Translations under genes and position numbers: made by a program | From: Sycobia sp. Sy_11 | Lineage: Eukaryota > Arthropoda > Insecta > Hymenoptera > Epichrysomallidae | DNA length: 64,000 bases | NCBI GenBank assembly: GCA_018907035.1 | Contig: JACCIC010000062.1 | Coordinates: forward strand, 1,700,501-1,764,500 | Direction: 5' to 3' | Notes under the pieces: model-generated | Database searches by the model: none | Seen by the model: only the letters and a program-made list of their open reading frames with translations | What the model was told of the DNA's origin: nothing | Part shown: positions 34,587 to 46,663 of the stretch, piece after piece | How positions within the stretch are numbered: the first letter of the stretch is position 1 | Layout of the letters: each line of letters begins with the position of its first letter

Positions 34587-34785
34587 TTGTCGTTATGGGA
34601 TTGTAAGAAACGAAAGCGAAAACTAGAGACATTGGACGATGTCGATTATCGCGGTGTGGACTCTCGGTTCACTTTTCCGCCTCCTCTTCCCACCCCTGTT
34701 GGGTGCAACTTCTGCGAAGGAGATAGGGCGCGACCGAGCGCTCGAGAAGATCTGGCGAAAGAGTGTGGAAGGGAGAAGGAGAGAG

Positions 34786-34788
<3 letters not shown>

Positions 34789-34820
<32 letters not shown>
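34789..34820 (+). repeat. (GT)n microsatellite
   Basis: About 32 bases of GT following a GA-rich run, in a CpG-containing patch (34,560-35,100). Confidence 0.95.
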
Positions 34821-34822
<2 letters not shown>

Positions 34823-35099
34823 GTGAGAGGAAGAGACTAATTACCCCCTTTGTGGCTGGAAGAGAATCTGGTGGTGGAGGTGGTGGTGCAGTTTGCCCAT
34901 GACACATGAGAAACCCTATAGGCAACCATTCTATCGTATCTTCGGTGAGCGATCTTCCATTCCACCGCCGTGAAGCTTTTGAATTTTAAAGGAGATGGTG
35001 GGAGCGGCGAAACATAAGAAAATATGTACAAAAAGAAAAAGAGAGAAAGAAGATATATTTTAATCGCGCATCTATATCCGTTTCGCGTATCGAGGCAGC

Positions 35100-35306
35100 A
35101 TGTCGACTATGATTTTGCATATTACGGCCGTAGACGCAAATACCAGAGGTCCATTGGTAATTGCTCCTTTTTATAAGCACATATGCCTGCTTCGATCTGC
35201 AATATCATCGATATATTTGAAGCGAAACGATGACTGCATTCGGTTACAGAATGTAAAAATTATGGAAATGTACATGGATGAATCTCTATTTCCAAATGAT
35301 GTATAA
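35100..35306 (+). CDS. Possible small ORF, unknown protein
   Basis: ATG to TAA, 68 codons, with balanced composition (MSTMILHITAVDANTRGPLV at the start) and no simple-repeat bias. An AATAAA occurs about 115 bases downstream (about 35,422). There is no domain, signal peptide or homologue I can name, and an overlapping minus-strand frame weakens the case. Confidence 0.2.
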   Translation: MSTMILHITAVDANTRGPLVIAPFYKHICLLRSAISSIYLKRNDDCIRLQNVKIMEMYMDESLFPNDV

Positions 35307-37345
35307 AATCAAAAATGCAATTTTTTTAAATTTACTTGATTAAATATTGTAAGCGAAAAACCATAATGAATGTTTGTATTTAATTACAGAAATTGAAACT
35401 GCAACTGTAATAATTTTTTGTCAATAAATGTGGATAAATTGTAAGAGTTTGTTATCTACTCGAATAATTATTGCATACTGATTATAAACATTCAATTGGA
35501 TAAAATGGTTATTCTTCAATGGATTATTTTATTGTAAGCAATTTAATAACTTTATTTGCAAAAATTCTATTACCTGTGTTAGGAGAAAAATTACTGGGCC
35601 GTGTGTTAGTGTCAGGATAATAAGATTTAATACACCATTTTCTATAACTATATGAATTTTATATTCTAAAAACTCAATTCAACCAAATCGATATATCTGT
35701 TGCAATATTTTCTACTCTAGATAATATAATTTATATAACCTGCGCACACGCGCCACGATGTTTATTATATCGTCCTGACAATCTATCTCTCATCTCTCGA
35801 TCATTCACTCTACTCAATACCTCCGTTGTGGTTACTTGTTCGGTTCTGCCTAATGAGAGCTTTTTCTTCGGCTTTTCCCTTTATTATATCTGGACTTGCC
35901 TAACGATACTGTTTTTCATGCGACGACCTGCATATACATACGTCATTTCACGTTAAACGCTAACTTATATCTTTAACATTTGACTAATGAAGTGGATTAT
36001 TCTGCAACTAGGAAGCAAAATAAAAAATGTTCTTGGGTTGCATGTACTATAGGGAAGCTACCGAAGGGAGCTTCCGTTAAATTAAAAATTAAATATTAAA
36101 ACTAAAGTAGTAAAAACAAATAAATATATGTAAAAAAATTTTAAACTTGAAATATCTTTTATAAAATTGTCATTTTACATCACGGACTTCCTGATTTAGA
36201 CTGCAAAAAAAGAGTTTCGAGCGCGAGCTCGGGCAGCACGCAGGCCCAAATATCATGAATGCCAGATTCTTCACATACCGCGATCCCGTATAAACGAAGA
36301 TTCAAACACAGACATGGATTGAACACTACATGGTTTCACGGGGTATGTTTTCTGATATTTCGATTTGGAAGACTTTGGAGGAAAAATAAGGTTGTACTTG
36401 TTAAAAAAGACCATTTTTTGTCATTATTATATCAGACTCTCTATAGTGATAAAGACTCGCATTTTGCTTCCGCTAAACAAGCCGATAAAACAGCATTTTT
36501 CTCCCAGAGTGGGAGAATAGTACATTTCTTACCGGGTAATACGTCATTTGTTAAATTTACAGCAAATATAGATTATACTGATTAATTAACGTTTTTTGTG
36601 TTTACATAGGTATGTTAAAAAAAATCTCATAAGAAGAATTGGACGAGTTTTGAGTTTTCATTATTCTAACATATATATGTTCTAGAGCTGAATGTAAACT
36701 ATATATATCCACATTATTTCAACGTGAAAAATATTTTACTAGAAATTTTGATACGAAAAATGAAATTACATGTATAATATATTTACGGCTTTTATAATCA
36801 ATAGCCTCTGTCTTTCTCTGATATCTTCGATGAACATTTCTAAAATGATTTACCTTCGCTGATTATTCCATAACTTTTGCCACGATTCTCGAGCACTGAA
36901 AAATCACGACCCTCTTAATTTCCCTTTGTGAGATTATAAGCAGCCCCCGTGAAAAAACATCGCCGCGAAGTTGCGCGGCTTAGGTACAAAAAAAGACGAA
37001 GGGTGCCCCATTAAAGACAGAAGCTCAACACTCTCGCTCATATATCTCTCCCGGTCGCAGGAGGTACATCTGTTTCCTAGAGAACGAAAATGGGGGAGGG
37101 GAGAATCGATCCACGTTGGTTCGACGCGGTCAATCTCTCCTTATTTATAAGGAGTGTGTGCGGATTGTACAGCCTCGTTCGACGCGCGCTCCTCGGGAGC
37201 CGAGCGCATATATCCATATAGCCACACACGGGCCTGAAAACCAGTAGCCAGGGCATCGTCTTGTCTGATCATCCTCGCCCTAATGAAGCCTGGTTTATCT
37301 AAAGACTTTCGATTCTCAGTATAATCCCTCGCGCTCCTCCCGCTT

Positions 37346-37348
<3 letters not shown>
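35307..37348. other. AT-rich, then CpG-rich non-coding stretch
   Basis: AT-rich to about 36,900, including an open frame at 36,259-36,585 (108 codons, no domain). CpG-rich at 36,940-37,320 with short palindromic and TATA-like strings. No gene can be supported. Confidence 0.45.

Positions 37349-37381
<33 letters not shown>
37349..37381 (+). repeat. (CT)n microsatellite
   Basis: About 32 bases of CT at the edge of a CpG-rich block. Confidence 0.95.
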
Positions 37382-37383
<2 letters not shown>

Positions 37384-38790
37384 CCCTCCCTCTCTGTTGC
37401 TCTATCTCTCCTTCGGCGTGGAGAGACACCTTCGTGGTGGTAAGGTACAGGCGCTGGCAAAAGTCACCGGGGATATGGAGACAGAAAAAGTGAGAACGAT
37501 GGGAGGGGGAGTCTCAGGTGTGCGTGTGTCGCGCCCGAGCGACCTGCTCTCCTCCCCGCTGCAATGCGCGCTCACCCTTGCTCGGTGGCCGAGGTGTTGC
37601 GTTAGTCTCCTTTTATTCTTTCAGGTCCATTATGCATATATATTACAGAGAGATACCGGCTGTTTCGATGCTCCTGCGGTATTTTGAGCGATGGCTTTTT
37701 ACTCTTTCCATTCTTTTTTCCACCTTTCTTATTCATCATGCAACGTGAGAGAGAAAGATTGCGGCGTGGATTTTTTAGAATCTTCGACATATCCGCGACT
37801 ACGGGGTGCGTTTTGGGGTTTCATAGCAGAGCCGACAAATTCGAATCCAGATTCCAAATCTGAGATTACTTTCTGCGATAATGCGCGCTCATAAGTTTCA
37901 GTATGAATTTTAAATTTTAACATCAATTATACATTTATATATTCTGCAAATAAAGAAGGCAGTAGATCAATGTGAGATACGATTTCGCAATACAATTCAT
38001 GTATGGAATTCGTGGAAAAGCTCGGTTTCATTTTAACATTTGGAATAAATTAAATTTAATTAATTGAAGTATATGTATGCATTAAAGAAATTTTCAATGA
38101 GATACATATGTTAACAATTAAATTCAATAACAATTAAGATATGATAAATATTCATCTACATATAGGAAAAAGTTTTTTAAACCTAAAATTTCAATATAGA
38201 AGATTTCGTTATTTTAATTCTGATATTTTTCGAAAGTAAGGAATATATATTTAAATGATCAAGAATTTAGATATTTTCAATAATATATACGAGACCAAGA
38301 AAAAAGATGTATCGCAGTATAATGTCAAGGAGCCAAGCACCAATATTTCCAGTCAAATCCAGCCATCTTTATCTAATGGCATGAATTGCCGAGAGCAATC
38401 TGTCCTCTCGCACGCTCGTACCCTCGTACCTCTTCAAAATAATTTTCTAGGTGACTGTACGATACAGAAGCGCAAAGCCAGGCCACCCAAAGCCAACAGA
38501 TATCTCTCTCATTCCCTCTCCCTCTCTACTTCTACCTCCCTCTCCTTCTCACTTACTCTTTCTCTCTTTACAAGCGCTAACTTCGCAGAGGTGGCTGAGA
38601 GAGAAATCGGTCCCAAGCACACCCTGAGCAGCAGCCTCCGAAAGAAGTAGAAGAAGGGAGTTGCGCGACAGTGGAGAGAAATCCATGATGTTAATTTTAA
38701 CTTAATTAAGGCTTAATTGAGAGAAAACATTATACTCGAGCGCTAACGCGGTGGAGGAAGTAAGAGGAAGGGCAACTAACATGGCGACAT

Positions 38791-38826
<36 letters not shown>

Positions 38827-40522
38827 ATCAGCGCCATCCCTTTGCACTACAGATATATAGAAGAGCCAGCTCAACCAGCTCAACGCATCTGCAACGCAAA
38901 TATACGGATTTGAAATTTCAAAAATTCCCCGGGGCTGCGCAGCTCTACCACGACGACCGACGTTTTGCGCGCGGCAGCACCTCGGCTCTTCTTGTTGACA
39001 CACACAACAGCCGGCACGTCGTCCGTACGCCAGGCCTGGAGGTGATACCGCTGTGGTACGTATCTTGTACGAGTTTTCGATCGAGGATCGTGGTCAATTA
39101 GAGAGGAGAGGCAGAAGACCGTGCGAGAGGGGGAGGGTGGCAGAGCCTGTAACTTTTTCCTCAATAAAATAATCATGCGCTTTGCATCTCATCTATTTCT
39201 TTGCCGATCGTATCTTTTCCCCATTGTTTACCCCTTCTCCTCTCTGCCTGTGTATTCCAATGAACGTGTTAGATGAAATAATCCAGAGAATACACGCTGT
39301 GCCAGTAACTTCTGTGCATCTAATACATTGTTATTTTGCACTTTTCAGTAAAGGTTGTTTGTCCATTTGCATCAGAAGAAAGCTCGATATAACTGAAATT
39401 ATATGCTTTCATCGCTGTACATACAATTTTTAATCTTACTTATATATATCAAATTTTGAATTAAAAACAATTTAATACTAGTATAGGTTTAACAGTTTAA
39501 AAAGTCTATAGACGTGCTATCGATAAAAAACTCTTATCCAAGCGGAAATCCTATATAGGAATAAAGAAAGTGAAGGGATGCATGAATAAAGATCAACCAA
39601 AGTTAAAATGAATAAATAATTGCGTATAAGAATCAGCTACTGCCGTTGTGTCGCAGCGGAAGGAAGCTGCGCCAGCCGGACGCTGATTTGTCGCTCGAGG
39701 ATTATGCTAAAAGGCCCACGGCTAACAGCTTCCACGTTCTGAATGAGGCAAGATTGTGGAACGGGAGAGACCAAAAAAGAGAAAAAAGAACGAGAGAAAA
39801 GATAGAGATAGAAGTCGCGCCATGAGAAATTGCCCACTATTCTCTCCAGGTATATATATGTAGTATATAGTATACTAGAGAGGTGCGATTGAGACGAGGG
39901 TTGACGACGCGTGGTCCCTCATGCGCACGGTCTCCGCGAAGTTCGCTCGATTTCCTATCGCGATCGCTGACGATTCTTTTAATTGCCTTTGATTAAGCTT
40001 CGAGGCTACCCGCTATGTCCGGGATTTTCTGCAGTTTTAATTGAAGATGGCTATACCGAGCGAGACGTGTGGTATTAAGCCTATTATCAAAGATTATTAT
40101 TTACTGATCCATCGATAAATAAGTATACAAAATGGCATGAGAGGTTGGTGAAGAAAAAAAATTAACTATTGGTGATGTTCACTGGGCAGCAGGAAAAGAT
40201 GAGACTAGTCAATTTTTAACAATCGTAAGATACTGAATATGAATATGGTATTTTGCTTTTCAGCTAAATAATGGAAAAAATAGTTCAAAATAGCTCTGTA
40301 AAGGAGTAATAAAAAATGTTAATTACAAAGACTACCATTAATGAACTAACATAAATGGGATTAAATGAACAATAATAACGGATTTCAAATTGCCTAAACT
40401 GATCAATTTAATTATTTTTAAAAAACAGCACAGAAAAAAGATCTCTGTCAAATTTATAGCATTTTGAACGAACAGTGAGCTTTAAACTCTTTTTCGCATT
40501 CAAGGTCAAATAAAAGTCACTG
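37382..40522. other. Non-coding stretch with CpG-rich patches
   Basis: CpG-rich at 37,400-37,870, 38,320-39,150 and 39,640-40,050, AT-rich between. (CT)n lies at about 38,795-38,822. Long open frames at 38,255-38,650 and 38,751-39,101 carry the CT bias and overlap frames on the other strand, so they are not supported as genes. Confidence 0.45.
39960..40060. promoter_or_regulatory. Candidate cis-regulatory patch
   Basis: Dense homeodomain-type TTTAATTG strings (two, at about 39,980 and 40,036) flank CCTTTGATTA, a good TCF/LEF-type core, in otherwise non-coding sequence. This is motif matching only. Confidence 0.2.
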
Positions 40523-40583
40523 TTGAATTAATTATGAAATTAATTCAACTTCATAATTAATTCAGATTGAATTAATTATGAAA
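40523..40583. repeat. Nested palindrome of GAATTAATT units
   Basis: TGAATTAATTATGAA occurs twice in direct orientation and once inverted between them (TTCATAATTAATTCA), with GTTGAATTAATT / AATTAATTCAAC arms. The segment can fold into more than one hairpin. Confidence 0.75.
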
Positions 40584-40639
40584 AATTCGAAAACTTTTGT
40601 ATTGGAGATTTTTTTATTTCTACCTTTCTTACGTCGTCG

Positions 40640-40709
40640 TCGTTTTTGTCGTTTTTGTTGTTATTATTGATATTGCTATTGTTATTTTATTATTGTTATT
40701 GTTATTTCC

Positions 40710-40752
<43 letters not shown>
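40640..40752 (+). repeat. (GTT/ATT)n trinucleotide tract
   Basis: Imperfect GTC/GTT/ATT units pass into about 14 uninterrupted TTA units (40,711-40,752). Confidence 0.95.
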
Positions 40753-41558
40753 CTTAAACAGTAGTATGATCATAAACTACTGAGGTCTATGATGTATTCG
40801 TAAACAAAGCATATACATTTTTATAACAGCTCTTCTGTTTATCCGCTGAGATCGAAATTTTAATTGAGATTATTGAACTGATGTCCTTCGAAACAACGAT
40901 TGAGCCATCGTGTAAGTCTGCAATAGTCTTAATAACAATATTTTCCGTATATTCCCCATAGAAACTTCCTTGAATATGCTTACGACCACATTATGTTCAA
41001 TCTCAAATTATTTACTCGAGTCAAAAAATTCTTAAAATAACAGAAAAAAAGCAAATCGAGCGTTTTATTTAATCGAACCGCTAATATACCTGTTTCTGCT
41101 ATTTTAATCCAATAATCAATACTTTTGATCTTATATTAATGACTTGTGCTCAGCTTGCAAGCCTGCATATCATAGACGGCTATAATAATCCTTAATCAAT
41201 TACGCCTCTGCCGCGCAATCATCCTTTTCATATCTCGAAACCCCAAAATTGCTTATCAATTATACGTTCCCAGCAGTAACACATCTACTGCTGCAGGAGC
41301 ACACACATAATAACGATCCTTTAAAAAAGAAAGGGATTAACAAACGACTGAAAGACTATGGGTGCGCGAGCGCGCGAAAGTCCACCTGCCAGTAGAGCCC
41401 ACTAATTAATCGACCACCCTCGGAATCCAAAAAGCCATGACAAGAAAATCCCGAGAGCCACCCCGAGATCGTTCCCAGAATTTTCCTCTCTACACCCATT
41501 ATAATGATCTTTGCTGTATAAACACTTGCGAATGAAGAGAGAGGAAGAGAGGAAGACA

Positions 41559-41561
<3 letters not shown>
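40753..41561. other. Non-coding stretch
   Basis: Contains many TAAT/AATCAAT homeodomain-type strings at 41,090-41,270. No coding frame or mobile element is visible. Confidence 0.45.
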
Positions 41562-41603
<42 letters not shown>

Positions 41604-41737
41604 AGAAGAAGAGCAAGACTGCAGATCCATTGAAAATTCGCAAGCCGTGTCGATCTCGTGCACGCAGACTCTAACACAAGCCAGTTCACCTGCAATCGCT
41701 GCTTCTCGGGACTTCTTGGGAGTCTTCTGCTGATTCT

Positions 41738-41824
<87 letters not shown>

Positions 41825-42019
41825 AAAGAGATCGGTCCATTGATTTTCCAGGATACCCGCGGTTGTCGTAGTTGTCCTTCTCTCCTTTGCTCTCCTCTCA
41901 TTCTTTCTATTTCTGTCTCTCGTTCTGACTACGCTCGAAAGACAACGACCTTCGATCGATCGCTTACAAGTGGGCGGTACTTCCATTTAAATTCTCCCTC
42001 ATCTACTATCTCTCTTTCT

Positions 42020-42075
<56 letters not shown>

Positions 42076-42184
42076 GTCTCATACGTATGCATGCATGTAA
42101 AGCACGCGCGTAAAATAATCTGAGGCTGCGATTCATCCCCATTTCTCTACCAAAGATCTCAGGCTTTATATGTAGGAATGAGTG

Positions 42185-42237
<53 letters not shown>
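41562..42237. repeat. Cluster of four long GA/CT tracts in opposed orientation
   Basis: GA at 41,562-41,612, GA at 41,750-41,831 (with single interruptions), CT at 42,023-42,073 and GA at 42,188-42,237. The CT tract is complementary to GA tracts on both sides. Predicted frames up to 194 codons here are repeat read-through. Confidence 0.95.
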
Positions 42238-42241
<4 letters not shown>

Positions 42242-42991
42242 GAGAGAAACGCTCCACCAACTACTCGTAATTTCCAGATCGACATTACGCGATCTTCTTT
42301 TCTTCTCATTAGTTAAAGGATTCTGTTGCTCCTCGCTTCGTTTTCTCCTTATCTAACATACACACCGAGCAGGCGATGTGCTGAGTTGTGCCGGTGTGCA
42401 CGAAAGGGGGAGGAAACTTTTTTAATATGTGAAACGTGATGGGCAAATTCGTATGTATAATTGTATATATATGTGTGCGCGCGCGTGTATGTGTGTGTGT
42501 GTATCAACCGCGGCAGTAAGAAATTCGGGGCGCAATAAATAATTCAGAGGATTAACGCGCGTGGATTGACTGGTGCATTATGTCTCGCCCCAAGGTTCAT
42601 TAAAAAAGTTTTATGTATTATGCAAGATCAATATGTGCGTGCGTATGTGCATGTGTGTCGGGTCTGCTACATAAGTCAGTATTGCTCTTAAAAGATGCAA
42701 AACAGGTACCTTCGGATTAATAAAATTAAAGTGTTTAATGTATTACGTTCAAAAAAGAATTTTATATTTTAAACGAAGATCCTTAATATTCAAATTAGGA
42801 GTCATTAAATATCGCTTAAGAGTAAAGAAATATTACATATAAAGAATAATGTAACCATTAGAATTATGCTGTTTGAAAGAAAACGATCTGCTAAGTAGAT
42901 TTCGTAACTGTCAAGAAACCAGAATTTTAAGAATATTCGATAATAATAATTGTCGAATAATGTATTTATTTACAATAAATATGATACATTG

Positions 42992-42995
<4 letters not shown>
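42238..42995. other. CpG-containing, then AT-rich non-coding stretch
   Basis: A GCGCG/GT-rich patch at 42,470-42,510 and an ordinary AT-rich tail. No gene is seen. Confidence 0.5.

Positions 42996-43045
<50 letters not shown>
42996..43045. repeat. (AT)n microsatellite
   Basis: About 48 uninterrupted bases of AT. Confidence 0.95.
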
Positions 43046-43051
<6 letters not shown>

Positions 43052-44842
43052 GACCTCGCTTCGCTCGTGCAGGAACAATACTCTCGTCGCAAACGCCTAT
43101 TTTACTCTCTTGTGCCATATACTATTATATTATTTTTACATTGTTTGTGTGTGTATTTCGTGAATGAACGTGATTCGCTGATGCGATGGAACGAAATTTA
43201 ATGTTTCACAAAATACTGGCACTGTTAATTACTAAGCATGCCATTCGTTAATAAATGAAACAAAGTTGATAATGATGAATGAAGTATTTATTTTAAAACA
43301 ACAAACGTCTGTATAACTCCGTAGTCAGTCGAGATCTCGTCTACCTCGTGAATCTTAGCTGGGAAATCACCTCGCATAGGCGTGTCTAAACGACTAAATT
43401 GTGGAAAACTGGAGGTGAAACGCAGGACATTGGTTGAGGAAAGAGGAGAGGTATTGACCATTTTTATGATGTTCGAGCATCGATATAATACATGGTTGCC
43501 ATAGAAATTGTCCTAGAGCTAATAAAGTTTAGTGCAGGAGTTGTATGTTTTTAACAAACAGCTGTTCATACAACCATATACTTAATTACAAGAAACTAAT
43601 ATTAAGCTTATTTCTCAAGCCGGCAGGATTCGGGCCGATATTTCGACAATAGCCTTTATTACCCTCTGAGTTCGTACGCCGTAGGTAGAAATAACGGGAG
43701 GGATAGGACGGTACTTAAGGCGGCGCAGCGCTTGACCGATCCTAAGTGCTTTATTTTTCGCACGTACATTTAATCCCTCTGCCTGAGGGCTATTGTCTTA
43801 TTCGATCGACGTTTTCGACCGAACATACATAAAAGGGGGCTTTCTCTTCTTCAAAAACAAATCTGCAAAAAATTGAATAATAAACTTATAAACTGAAAAA
43901 ATGTCAAATGTTTTCTCTGTATTAGTTATGCTTGTACACAGCGAACAGGTATAATATCTAAAGGTCCAAACCATGCTCGCTTCAAAATAATATAATATTA
44001 TTAAAATTTTAAATTTTATAATTAAAAACATATAATATTATGTTTTCTATTAAGATTATCTCTACAATTTACCTGCAATTCGTAACATTAAATTAAATTA
44101 TTGCCTCGTAATTTGAAATTGATACAATATGTTAAGGAGACATGTAGAAACACCGAGACGCGGTGGTATAGGGCGCTAAGCCCCCTCCTGTAAAAAGAAT
44201 TCAAGAATAATCAATTGAAGCTTAGAAGATTATAAGTTTGTTCATAATGCAATTTTCAAATAAAATTAAAAAAAATTAATGATATAAATAAATAGAATAA
44301 TAATAATATAAATAAATTAAAACTTACTTTAAAAAATACAGATAATTTTTAATATACATAATCATCGGTATCCGTGTCGCATTTCATAAGTTCGGATACC
44401 GGCTTTGTCAGTCTCATACTTTCCGCTCGCATTATTGTGTATGACAAAATATCTATTTTACACCCTATGTGTGGAAATAGTACATTTCTGACCGCGTACG
44501 GAAAGGCTTTATTTACGAAACGAGAGGTTTGTGACCCGACGCTAAGCCGAGGGTTGTAGCGGTCTTCGTAAAAAAGCCTTTTCGTACTAGCTAAGGACTA
44601 TATTTTTCCTCATGAGAATCGGAATCAAGCGGTGAAGGTGCGATGTGTAGGTTAGAATGAGGAAAATACTTTTTCAGTGTGTAGAAAAATATTCCAAGAT
44701 TAAATGAAATAAAACGTCCTTTAGAAAAAGGAACAAATTAATGTATGAGAGTACAGACCTTCCAGATATGTACTTATATTACTATTATCTCCACGCCATT
44801 TATACGAACACTAAAGTTGTATGTGTATATATTGATATCAAT
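43046..44842. other. Non-coding stretch
   Basis: A GC-richer patch at 43,610-43,810 stands out but shows no coding frame or fold I recognise. 44,380-44,500 weakly resembles 36,430-36,540 (shared AATAGTACATTTCT-ACCG). Otherwise AT-rich. Confidence 0.45.
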
Positions 44843-44908
44843 GAAAATTTTTGTCGGTCTCACAGTCTTTATACTATAATATATTATAATAAAGTAATAA
44901 CAGTCATG
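44843..44908 (+). repeat. Interspersed repeat family B, short copy
   Basis: TTTTTGTCGGTCTCACAGTC followed by a near-perfect AT palindrome (CTTTATACTATAATATATT...) and ACAGTCA. It matches the core of the copies at 15,427, 54,985 and 59,690. Confidence 0.7.
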
Positions 44909-45028
44909 CCAGTCTTAATCGGGCGTTGTTAGTAAGCAGACGTGTTTACATATTTCTCCGCACTCGAGTAAAACCAAGCGTGTAAGCGGGTTTAGGACCT
45001 ACTAACGTCGCTCTTTCACAAGAGCACC

Positions 45029-45540
45029 ATGGCTTCCCAGCCATCTGCCAACTACGATATACCTATATTTACAGTATAAAAACTACAGAACTTAGTTATG
45101 CAACAATCGCTGAAGGACTAAGATTCCCGAAACGAGAACAGGCACTGATCATGGATTATGTATTGGATTCAATCTGAGTGACTATACGTGTGCAGTGGGA
45201 AACATAGTGAGTCCTAAAAATGTGCTTTTCGCATCTAGAATCTCCAACAATCGAGTATGTCTCTATCTAGCTGATACAAAACTGGTCGACGATCTAATAG
45301 AAAAAAATGAGTACATATTAGTAGAACAAAAGAAGGTAAATATAAGACCCCTGGTTTCAAAAAACAAAAGAATAATTTTTTCCAATGTTCCTCCTAATAT
45401 CCCAAATAGCGTGCTTGAAGATGTATTACAGCAAATAAATGTAAAACCTGCATCACATGTCTCCATAATAAAAGCCGCAATAAGCAAAGACGGATATATA
45501 CACAAATATATATCACACCTGAAGATGTTAAGATAAGTAT
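45029..45540 (+). pseudogene. Retroelement ORF1-like relic
   Basis: An ATG (MASQPSANYDIPIFT) opens a frame with two or three breaks by 45,195. An intact stretch of 113 codons then includes VCLYLADTKLVDDLI and RIIFSNVPPNIPNSVL. This wording resembles the RNA-binding N-terminal ORF found in arthropod non-LTR elements, with an RRM-like fold inferred and not demonstrated. Family B lies just before it and family A just after it. The frame ends within 10 bases of the family A start, with no RT following. Confidence 0.45.
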
Positions 45541-45541
45541 A

Positions 45542-45838
45542 ATATATAGCATTGCTAAAAAATTAATATCATTGTTATGGATTACTATATCAATTCATTC
45601 ATGTGAATAGTTATTTTAATGAATAAATTATAACTTTATATTGAGTTCGTAATTTTGAATCTTGTATTCACTTATATGTAAGCTATAACTTATACACATA
45701 TAATACATTTCAAACGCATCGACAATAATTTACACAATCGCATACAATGTTATATATATATACGAGGTCTTAATCGAGCTTATCTACTAACCAATGTAAT
45801 TTTTTGTCACTTGCGGGTTTCACCAGTCACCAAACATG
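45542..45838 (+). repeat. Interspersed repeat family A, full copy
   Basis: About 300 bases: starts ATATATAGCATTGCTAAAA, has an internal (TA)n, then CGAGGTCTTAATCGAGC and TTTTTTGTCACTTGCGGG, and ends near CCAGTCACCAAACA. The copy at 61,256-61,582 is its inverted counterpart over the whole length. Confidence 0.85.
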
Positions 45839-45969
45839 CAGTGTGTGCACTCGGCATAAATTAAAGTTTTAATATAAACTCAAATTTACAAGAATTTTAA
45901 AATAATTTAAAAAAACAATAAAATTATATTATTATTTTATAAATAAATAGAATAATATCTTTAATTAAT
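45839..45969. other. AT-rich spacer
   Basis: Nothing recognisable between the family A copy and the mariner-type end. Confidence 0.5.
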
Positions 45970-46010
45970 TATTAGGTGTACAAATAAGTTTCCGCCGTTT
46001 CAAAAAGATG
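45970..46010 (+). mobile_element. mariner-type terminal sequence, orphan
   Basis: TTAGGTGTACAAATAAGTTT starts at 45,972 directly after a TA dinucleotide and reads like a mariner inverted terminal repeat. No transposase or matching inverted end is visible between here and the gypsy element, nor in the first few hundred bases beyond it (51,094 onward). Probably the remnant of an element disrupted later. Confidence 0.5.
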
Positions 46011-46208
46011 GAGCCCCCCATAAGATAACATCTTATCTTCTCGTATAATATCAGTCATATAACTGATATTTTGATGTAAGTTTTCCATTTCATTTATATA
46101 ATATGGAATATCCTCACATATTACAATGTAATATATCTGAACTCTAACAAAAATATTTCATTTATATTAATGAATAAATTCAGAAATATAACTAAACAAT
46201 TATAAAAC
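46011..46208. other. Spacer or mariner remnant
   Basis: Contains TAAGATAACATCTTATCTT (imperfect inverted repeat, about 46,021-46,039) and TATCAGTCATATAACTGATA (inverted repeat, about 46,048-46,067). No coding evidence. Confidence 0.4.
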
Positions 46209-46212
46209 GCTA
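46209..46212. other. Target-site duplication GCTA, left
   Basis: The four bases before TGTTAGCG match the four bases after the opposite end of the element (51,090-51,093). Four bases is the usual duplication size for Ty3/gypsy integrases. Confidence 0.6.
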
Positions 46213-46663
46213 TGTTAGCGTAGGTTATGGGTGATAGGGAAAAACCAAAATAAAACGTACACTCAAGTATCCACAATTAACTCTTAAATGAAAACAGTCT
46301 TTCAATTTATTCAAGACAAGAATATATTAAAAAGTAAGGACAATAATATGAGACGGTTAAACGCTATACAAATCTATGATCGCGCACACGCGTCTTGCAA
46401 TCAGATTCACACGCACACGCGTCTCGCTCAAATCTGTCTCTCTCAAAACGTTGCACTCTACTCATTACCTTGCTTCCCCCACTCGTCCACGCATTTTCAT
46501 ACATTCGAACTACACACCTTACATATAGTGTGATCGTAGGTCTTGTCCTGCAGGTAGGGTCATCAAGGCTAATTCGTCTTTCCGAAAACCTGGTACGTTG
46601 TACGACGGGTTTTTACATGATTTCCTTAATGCCAATATGATTACACTATAAGCTTCTATAACA
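46213..46663 (-). repeat. 3' LTR, full length, 451 bp
   Basis: In element direction it runs TGTTATAGAAGC...CGCTAACA, with TG...CA ends. A purine-rich stretch (GGATGGCCGAA) abuts its start and can serve as the polypurine tract. AATAAA lies in its last third (TTGAATAAATTG), which suggests the poly(A) signal and the R/U5 border region. The last 90-120 bases (element sense) match the copies at 50,884-50,972 and 50,970-51,089. Confidence 0.85.

Noticed and set aside
37810..37860. Possible tRNA T-arm (ATTCGAATCC)
   Set aside because: No supporting A box or cloverleaf around it.
41356..42100. Open frames up to 194 codons in the GA/CT cluster
   Set aside because: Poly-SL and poly-ER read-through of dinucleotide tracts.
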